A stretch of DNA of 64,000 nucleotides from Mesorhizobium sp. (GTDB taxonomy: Bacteria; Pseudomonadota; Alphaproteobacteria; Rhizobiales; Rhizobiaceae), in the NCBI GenBank assembly GCA_004020315.1, contig SAQG01000013.1:1-64000 (forward strand). The letters are read 5' to 3'. Every line of letters begins with the position of its first letter. The first letter of the stretch is position 1. Positions 59,397 to 64,000 of this stretch are shown one piece after another. A model generated the notes under the pieces. That model was not told the origin of the DNA, searched no databases, and was given only the letters and a program-made list of their open reading frames with translations. The position numbers and the translations under genes were made by a program.

Positions 59397-59647
59397 GTTG
59401 GCGCAAATCATCACCATGCCCAAATCAATAGCATAACTGCCGTCACGATGTCAATGATGGAGCGGCCGATTCCAAGAAAAAATTCCTAACCTGAGGATGC
59501 TTCCCAGCATGAACGTCTGCGAGGCGCGCAGGCCACGGGCAGCATTCCGGATCGGAACAGACGCTCACGCGTTTGGTGCTTGATACATGAAAACAAGGAC
59601 CGGTAGCGCGTCGAGCGCGGCGCGCCTTAACCAATGGGAGCCAAGCC

Positions 59648-59953
59648 ATGAATGTCGCCAATCTGCAACTCGAAGGCCTGCTGATGGCCGTCGCATCGAT
59701 CAATCAGGTGCTTGTCCGCAAGGGCGTACTGACGGTCGAAGAGATAGATATCGCCTTACGCAAGGCCGAAGCCAGCGAGACCAGCGAGGAGCGGTCCGAA
59801 GGCATGTCGGCGTCGAGCCGCGATGCCGTCAACTTCCCGATCCGGCTGCTGGAGCTGGCCAATCAGTGTCAGCCGGAGGCGGACATGCCGTCGTTCTCGA
59901 AACTGGCGCGCATGGTCGGCCAGATGAAGGAACCCTACAACGACCAGATGTGA
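59648..59953 (+). CDS. Conserved hypothetical protein
   Basis: The 101-residue protein starts MNVANLQLEGLLMAVASINQ, with GVLTVEEIDIALRKAEASET and a C-terminus KLARMVGQMKEPYNDQM. It is soluble and largely helical with no known domain. A truncated paralog lies at 62525-62641 right after the tRNA gene. Confidence 0.65.
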   Translation: MNVANLQLEGLLMAVASINQVLVRKGVLTVEEIDIALRKAEASETSEERSEGMSASSRDAVNFPIRLLELANQCQPEADMPSFSKLARMVGQMKEPYNDQM

Positions 59954-60003
59954 GGCGCCTTCCTTCCCTGCATCAAAGACGGCGGGCCGACCGAATGTCG
60001 GGA

Positions 60004-60438
60004 TCAGCTGGCAGACCCAAGCTTCAACGTCAGCACGCGGCCCGGCCCATGCACGGCAGCAAACAGCAGCCCGGCCAGGAAGGTAAAATGATCGACGAAG
60101 AAGCCGAATTCGGCTTGGTTGCCGGCCCAGTGCGACGGCCCGTGGAAGGCAAAGGCGAGGAACAGCACATAGACGCCGGCGACAAGAGCGGCCCACGAGA
60201 AGAAGGCGCCGGTCAGGAAGCACAGGACGAGGACGACTTCGAGCAGGGCCGCGCACCAGGCCAGAAACAGCGGGAACGGAAATCCGGCGGCGGCGATGTA
60301 GCCCACAGTGGCGCCCATATCGATGAACTTGAAGGTCACCGCCATGAGGAAGACCGCCGCGAAGATCAGGCGGCCAATCAGGATTGCCGCGGTCTGCCAC
60401 GGCGTTTGAGCGGGTGATTGAGCGGTTTCCAACGACAT
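60004..60438 (-). CDS. DoxX family membrane protein
   Basis: The 144-residue protein has four helices and the DoxX pattern (ILIGRLIFAAVFLMAVTFKF, GFPFPLFLAWCAALLEVVLV). DoxX proteins are small membrane proteins linked to redox or respiratory functions. It stands alone. Confidence 0.78.
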   Translation of the reverse strand: MSLETAQSPAQTPWQTAAILIGRLIFAAVFLMAVTFKFIDMGATVGYIAAAGFPFPLFLAWCAALLEVVLVLCFLTGAFFSWAALVAGVYVLFLAFAFHGPSHWAGNQAEFGFFVDHFTFLAGLLFAAVHGPGRVLTLKLGSAS

Positions 60439-60704
60439 GACGTCCTCCAGGGTTGCGACGGCTTTCGCCCCAAGGACGATACACCAGCCGCAAACCCGAC
60501 ATCATCCCCTGAGAACCTGGCTGGGCCAGCGCGCGTCGAACTCAGCCGCCTGCTCGGCGTGCGCCGCACGATCACCTCGATGGCCATGCGCGAGATCAAG
60601 GGTGACATTTCTTTCGCCAATGCCGTTGGGCATACGCAGCAGAATCGATAGACGGCCGGCAACGGCTGGGCTTCGTTCGACTTGGAGCCGATCAGCGGGA
60701 TGGT

Positions 60705-60884
60705 TCAGGCTCCGGTTTTGTCGGGCTTGTCTATCCGCGATGCCGGGCTTGGCGCTGGATCGACGTCCGGCTCCTTCTGCGATCCGGCGTCAGCTTTCCG
60801 CTTCGGGCAGTCCTCGTAGCCATGGTCGCGCCCGCCGCAATAAGCGCAGCATTTTGCGGGGATATCGGGGCGAAACATCGTCAT
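60705..60884 (-). CDS. Small CCHC zinc-knuckle protein (59 aa)
   Basis: The frame starts MTMFRPDIPAKCCAYCGGRD and contains CAYCGGRDHGYEDC, an exact C-X2-C-X4-H-X4-C zinc knuckle, followed by a basic and then Pro/Asp-rich tail. The motif binds one zinc and usually single-stranded nucleic acid. The gene is below common length cut-offs and has a weak ribosome site, so it would be easily missed. Confidence 0.5.
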   Translation of the reverse strand: MTMFRPDIPAKCCAYCGGRDHGYEDCPKRKADAGSQKEPDVDPAPSPASRIDKPDKTGA

Positions 60885-60970
60885 GCATTGAAATGCACGT
60901 GGCGCCGGTCTGGTTGCGTCGCACCGTTACTTTTCGCTTACATTAGCATTTTGGCGGCAGATCCGAGGCT

Positions 60971-61087
60971 TTAAGGCGTGTAGCCCAGCGCGGCCAGGGC
61001 CGACAGCCCTGCAACCAGGCCAATTGCGATAACAATGCCGAAATGCCGTTCCAGGAATCTGCGCGGCCCCTTCCAGTCGTATCGCAT
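60971..61087 (-). CDS. Small single-helix membrane protein (38 aa)
   Basis: The frame MRYDWKGPRRFLERHFGIVI continues with AIGLVAGLSALAALGYTP: a basic N-terminus and one membrane helix. GGAG lies 8 nt before the ATG. Proteins like this are common in Rhizobiales and have no known role. Confidence 0.5.
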   Translation of the reverse strand: MRYDWKGPRRFLERHFGIVIAIGLVAGLSALAALGYTP

Positions 61088-61214
61088 ATCTGAAACTCCG
61101 CCGCGTAATCTGGGGCAATGCGTTCAGGCGTCAAGGCCGGATCCTTGACAGGCCGTAGACAGGCAGCTGCCATTGTTCATATCGTGGTTCATATCGGAAC
61201 GTGGAACGACACTC

Positions 61215-61728
61215 ATGGCCGAGCATTCCCCGATGGGAAAAAGCCACTCCCAGCCCGCTGCGGCACCTGACTCCCGCCTGGCCTTTGTTTATGCGGAGGC
61301 GGTGCGAGGCCTCCAACACCAGGAGAACGTGGTAGAGAGCCTCAATACGCGAGCTGGCAATCTGATCTTTGCAACCGCGTTCGTGAGTTCTCTCCTCGGC
61401 GGCAGAGCTCTCCTGGATGGGCTGGGGCTGTGGGACTGGCTGGCGCTGGCGCTGCTTTTCCTGATCGGGCTGCTGGTCGTGATCATGTTGTGGCCCTACT
61501 ACGCCTTTACCTTCCGCTTCGATCCAGAGCAGCTGCTCCAGGACTTTGTCGATAAAAATCCTTCCGAAACCATGGGATGTGATGCACCGTACGCTTGCGC
61601 TCCGCATTAAAACCGACATGGCCAGCAATTGGCGGATTATTCAGCGCCTGCGCATGTCACTACAGCTTGCCCTGTTTCTATTGTTGCTGGAACTTTTGGC
61701 ATGGCTGTTCGCGATAACGCGGGTCTAG
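61215..61728 (+). pseudogene. Membrane protein with a -1 frameshift, Pycsar-effector-like topology
   Basis: The first frame (MAEHSPMGKSH... to QLLQDFVDKNPSET) has a helical N-terminus (FVYAEAVRGLQHQENVVESL) and two helices (AGNLIFATAFVSSLLGG and WLALALLFLIGLLVVIML). The last part is in another frame: MHRTLALRIKTDMASNWRII, RLRMSLQLALFLLLLELLAW. A one-base deletion near 61573-61577 explains it. The two-plus-one helix arrangement resembles PycTM-type effectors, but this is a weak resemblance. Confidence 0.5.
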
Positions 61729-61795
61729 GATCAGGACACATTGTCCGACAGCGTAAAGATTGCTTTAAGACGAGATACGCGGGTAATTTCCTGCG

Positions 61796-62182
61796 CTAAA
61801 GCTGAGCTTCGATGGAAGCCTTGTCTATGACAGACCAAACTTCTACAATTTTTTCGTTGCGAAATTCATAGATCACGTTCTCGGCAAAGGAAACTCTCCT
61901 CCCGTTTACTGGGAGTCCAAGGAAGCTTCCCTTCGGCGTACAGTCGAAGCCCAGCCGGCTCGCAATATAGGGCGGATCGGAAATCAGCATCTCGACGTTG
62001 AAGGAAAGGTCCGGAATTTCAGCAAAGTCTCTCTCCAGCATTTCGAGATAACCTGATAACCCAAGCCGCCGACCGTTGTGGATCACCTCATCATGAACGA
62101 ACTGTCCCAGCTTCGGCCAGTCCTGCTTATTCAGGCAGGCAATGTAGTCTCGGTAGACGTCGGAGAGGTCGGTTTTAGTCAC
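61796..62182 (-). CDS. SnoaL-like ester cyclase/polyketide cyclase family protein
   Basis: The 128-residue protein has the NTF2-like cone fold pattern of SnoaL proteins: VYRDYIACLNKQDWPKLGQF, VHDEVIHNGRRLGLSGYLEM and FAENVIYEFRNEKIVEVWSV. Members include cyclases and many enzymes of unknown substrate. It stands alone. Confidence 0.78.
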   Translation of the reverse strand: MTKTDLSDVYRDYIACLNKQDWPKLGQFVHDEVIHNGRRLGLSGYLEMLERDFAEIPDLSFNVEMLISDPPYIASRLGFDCTPKGSFLGLPVNGRRVSFAENVIYEFRNEKIVEVWSVIDKASIEAQL

Positions 62183-62240
62183 GGCGATTGCTCCTATCTC
62201 TACAGGCCCTGCTGAAAAGGCAGTGTCTCATGCTCCCTGT

Positions 62241-62409
62241 TTATTTGAAAAGCTGCTCGATGTCCGCCCTCGGCCGGAACAGTCTCATTGGCTGATCGGG
62301 AACCGGCAGAAGGCTCACGCGCTCGTAATCTGCGCGCGTCAGGCACTCAAGCAGATGACCGCACGAAGCGGCTTCATGCGCCGATGAGAAAGTGTTAGAC
62401 AGCGTTCAC
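62241..62409 (-). pseudogene. Possible coding remnant next to the tRNA gene
   Basis: One minus-strand frame gives HEAASCGHLLECLTRADYER, then VSLLPVPDQPMRLFRPRADI and EQLFK before the stop. It looks protein-like but has no start codon. It may be the 3' end of a gene cut by an insertion at the tRNA. Family not recognised. Confidence 0.25.
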
Positions 62410-62418
62410 TTCCTCTAT

Positions 62419-62492
62419 TCCCGCTTCGTCTAATGGTAGGACAGCGCCCTTTGAAGGCGTGAATCGTGGTTCGAGCCCATGAGCGGGAACCA
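62419..62492 (+). tRNA. tRNA-Gln (anticodon TTG)
   Basis: The acceptor stem TCCCGCT pairs with AGCGGGA, followed by discriminator A and an encoded CCA. The D-arm contains TAATGGTAG, the anticodon stem GCGCC/GGCGT encloses loop CTTTGAA (anticodon TTG), and the T-arm CGTGG-TTCGAGC-CCATG is complete. All stems fold with only G-T exceptions. Confidence 0.92.
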
Positions 62493-62524
62493 GCAGCTCC
62501 CCAGTCGGGCAACCGATCGGTCTT

Positions 62525-62641
62525 TATCCGATCAGGCTTCTGCAACGCGCCAACAATGCCCAGGCGAAATCGACGTGCTTCCTTTTCCGACTGGCAAGGA
62601 TGGTCGGGCGGACCAAGGAACCCTATAACCACCAGATATGA
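62525..62641 (+). pseudogene. 3' fragment of a paralog of the gene at 59648
   Basis: The frame YPIRLLQRANNAQ, then FRLARMVGRTKEPYNHQI and stop, aligns with the last ~40 residues of the protein at 59648-59953 (FPIRLLELANQCQ and KLARMVGQMKEPYNDQM). The 5' part is missing and the tRNA-Gln gene lies 32 bp upstream. Confidence 0.75.
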
Positions 62642-62652
62642 CGGAGGACGAC

Positions 62653-62835
62653 ATGGCCGACGACAAATCCAAAAACAAGCAGGACCGCAAACCGGCCTCG
62701 GGCGAAGAGCCTTACGACGTTGCGGCTTTTGCGAAAAAATACGGCATACCGCCGAGCGAGGCCGCGACCATCATCAAGCGGTACGGGCCTTCGAGAAAGA
62801 AGCTCGATGCGCATATGGCGAGCCGCAACGCCTGA
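62653..62835 (+). CDS. DUF3606 domain protein
   Basis: The 60-residue protein MADDKSKNKQDRKPASGEEP, then YDVAAFAKKYGIPPSEAATI, matches the DUF3606 pattern. GGAGG is just before the ATG. Function is unknown; such proteins are common in soil bacteria. Confidence 0.7.
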   Translation: MADDKSKNKQDRKPASGEEPYDVAAFAKKYGIPPSEAATIIKRYGPSRKKLDAHMASRNA

Positions 62836-63014
62836 TCCGCATACGGCGGCGTCGACCCGAACCATCACCGCGGCCGGGTCATCATTGCGGCTTGACCATG
62901 CCGCGTGGTTCCGGCCGCCGGTGCTATCGGCCGATTCAACGCCAGGTTTCAACAACGCAACAACTCGTTTACTTTGACGCGGTACCACCTAGCGGGAAAT
63001 CGTTGGGGGGTCGA

Positions 63015-63239
63015 ATGTCGGACGATGCATTGCGCTTTGAATGTGTCATGGAGCCAAACGGCAGATGGATGGTGTGGGACGCCAAGCTCGATCTGCCGGC
63101 CCAGTTTTCGGCACTATCGCTGATCGGCCTGTGTCACAATGAGGCCGTTTCGCTCTGCAGCCTCTTGAACAAGACAGGCTCGACCGAGGTCCGGCACAGC
63201 CTGCCTCCTGATGGTTGCGCTACCCAGCGCCGGGCCTGA
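63015..63239 (+). CDS. Small hypothetical protein
   Basis: The 74-residue protein starts MSDDALRFECVMEPNGRWMV and has LDLPAQFSALSLIGLCHNEA. GGGGGG lies 7-9 nt before the ATG. It reads like a conserved small protein but I do not know the family. Its end overlaps the doubtful start of the HigB-like frame. Confidence 0.5.
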   Translation: MSDDALRFECVMEPNGRWMVWDAKLDLPAQFSALSLIGLCHNEAVSLCSLLNKTGSTEVRHSLPPDGCATQRRA

Positions 63240-63478
63240 GACGGCTGGCGCTCCGAACTGATTCCATCGATCTGCGGAATGCTCCCCGGTTTCTGCCAAA
63301 TGCGAAATTTTCCCGTTTTGGGAACTCGCCCCTTGTAAGTGACAACCGTGTGATTTTTGACATCGCCGGCAACAAGTACCGGGTCATCGTTCATGTCAGC
63401 TACACCTACAAGCGGGTGCTGATCAAATTCGTCGGCACCCATGCCGAATACGATAAGGTAGATGCGGAAACCGTGTGA
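63215..63478 (+). CDS. higB: HigB-type mRNA interferase toxin, N-terminus doubtful
   Basis: Residues from about 40 on match HigB toxins: RFGNSPLVSDNRVIFDIAGN, KYRVIVHVSYTYKRVLIKFV and GTHAEYDKVDAETV. The first ~35 residues do not show the usual HigB N-terminal helix (with a conserved Trp-containing segment), and the only start is a TTG overlapping the previous gene. The toxin is probably truncated and may be inactive. The stop overlaps the antitoxin start. Confidence 0.6.
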   Translation: MRYPAPGLRRLALRTDSIDLRNAPRFLPNAKFSRFGNSPLVSDNRVIFDIAGNKYRVIVHVSYTYKRVLIKFVGTHAEYDKVDAETV

Positions 63479-63894
63479 TGAAAAACATTCGCCCCCTCAA
63501 AACCGAAGCTGACTATGACTGGGCCATCGCTGAGATCACCCGATATTTCGACAACGAGCCCGAGATCGGTTCCCCCGACGGCGACCGTTTCGATGTGCTC
63601 GCCGACCTCATCGAAGCCTATGAGACCAGGCATTATCCGATCGAGGCGCCGGACCCTGTCACGGCTATTCGCGCTCATATGGAAATGGCCGGCCTGAAGC
63701 AAGTGGACCTTGCCGAAGTCATCGGCTCGGCTTCGCGGGCCTCGGAAATCTTGAACAGGAAGCGCTTGCTGACGATGGATATGGTGCACCAGATCCACAA
63801 GAATTGGCACATTCCGGCGGAAGTGCTTATCCAGCCTTACCACCTTTCAGGTGATAAGGCCGAACGGCGCCGGGTTCGTGCGGCTGCCGGATAA
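63478..63894 (+). CDS. higA: HigA-type antitoxin, XRE family
   Basis: The 138-residue protein has the HigA layout: an N-terminal part KNIRPLKTEADYDWAIAEIT and a C-terminal XRE helix-turn-helix (GLKQVDLAEVIGSASRASEI, LNRKRLLTMDMVHQIHKNW). It neutralises HigB and represses the operon in intact systems. It starts at the ATG overlapping the toxin stop (TGATG). Confidence 0.85.
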   Translation: MKNIRPLKTEADYDWAIAEITRYFDNEPEIGSPDGDRFDVLADLIEAYETRHYPIEAPDPVTAIRAHMEMAGLKQVDLAEVIGSASRASEILNRKRLLTMDMVHQIHKNWHIPAEVLIQPYHLSGDKAERRRVRAAAG

Positions 63895-64000
63895 TCTCCC
63901 TCCCCTGTAACGCTGCTTTGGCTACGGATAGGGGTATTGGCACGGCAGGCAGATGTCGTGCCCCTGCCCGCTCGCGCTCGGCTGCCAGCAAATCGGCACC
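63895..64000. other. Window end, no feature seen
   Basis: I see no gene, repeat or terminator in the last 106 bases. Confidence 0.5.

Noticed and set aside
61131..61628. A 165-codon minus-strand frame opposite the frameshifted membrane protein.
   Set aside because: The plus-strand frames show membrane helices with continuous family-like sequence, while the minus frame is Gln/Arg-rich antisense.

Overview
The window reads as a chromosomal segment of a Rhizobiales alphaproteobacterium, most probably Mesorhizobium or a close relative. This rests on the high GC content, many solute ABC importers, genes resembling the rhizobial rhizopine (moc) genes, palindromic intergenic repeats of the rhizobial RIME type, and small proteins with DUF2934, DUF1236 and DUF3606 signatures. 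The assignment comes from protein recognition only.

Positions 1-27,600 are catabolic and transport genes. An ornithine cyclodeaminase-like gene overlaps a histidine ammonia-lyase-like gene whose active-site triad is altered. Next is a leftward run from 17,529 down to 3,397: a CUT1-type importer with two different ATPases, MocA-like and MocC-like enzymes, a ribose-type (CUT2) importer, a DUF4432 mutarotase-like protein, a MocD-like di-iron oxygenase with a MocE-like Rieske ferredoxin, and a divergent PanB-like protein. A divergent LacI-type regulator at 17,889 probably controls it. A second leftward run (27,540 to 19,180) holds a GntR/UTRA regulator, an ADP-ribosylglycohydrolase-family enzyme, a PfkB kinase, a polyamine-type importer and the two subunits of aconitase X.

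Positions 27,700-30,600 hold small secreted or stress-type proteins, with two candidate EcfG-type promoters and a strong terminator.

Positions 30,636-59,245 are a leftward structural module of a short-tailed (podovirus-type) phage: terminase, portal, scaffold, capsid, two tail tubular proteins, internal virion proteins, an esterase-tipped tail fibre, muramidase, holin-like proteins and spanins. No integrase, repressor, replication gene or phage RNA polymerase is visible. The large terminase is interrupted by a small gene, the portal and one internal virion gene carry 2-nt frameshifts, and RIME-like repeats sit between phage genes. Plus-strand cargo genes are scattered through it: three tandem paralogous small proteins, a FkbM-like protein, a truncated OafA-type acetyltransferase, a methyltransferase and a glycine-zipper lipoprotein.

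The most striking element is at 39,986-44,241. A large internal virion (ejection-type) protein ends in an HNH-nuclease toxin domain. It is followed 5 nt later by an intact small putative immunity gene, a frameshifted second copy, a decayed Imm11/DUF1629-like gene and another intact candidate immunity gene. This is the layout of a polymorphic toxin with an immunity array, here attached to a virion component.

Positions 59,600-64,000 hold small host genes, DoxX and SnoaL-like proteins, a tRNA-Gln(TTG) followed by a truncated paralog of a gene 3 kb upstream, and a higBA toxin-antitoxin pair whose toxin looks truncated.
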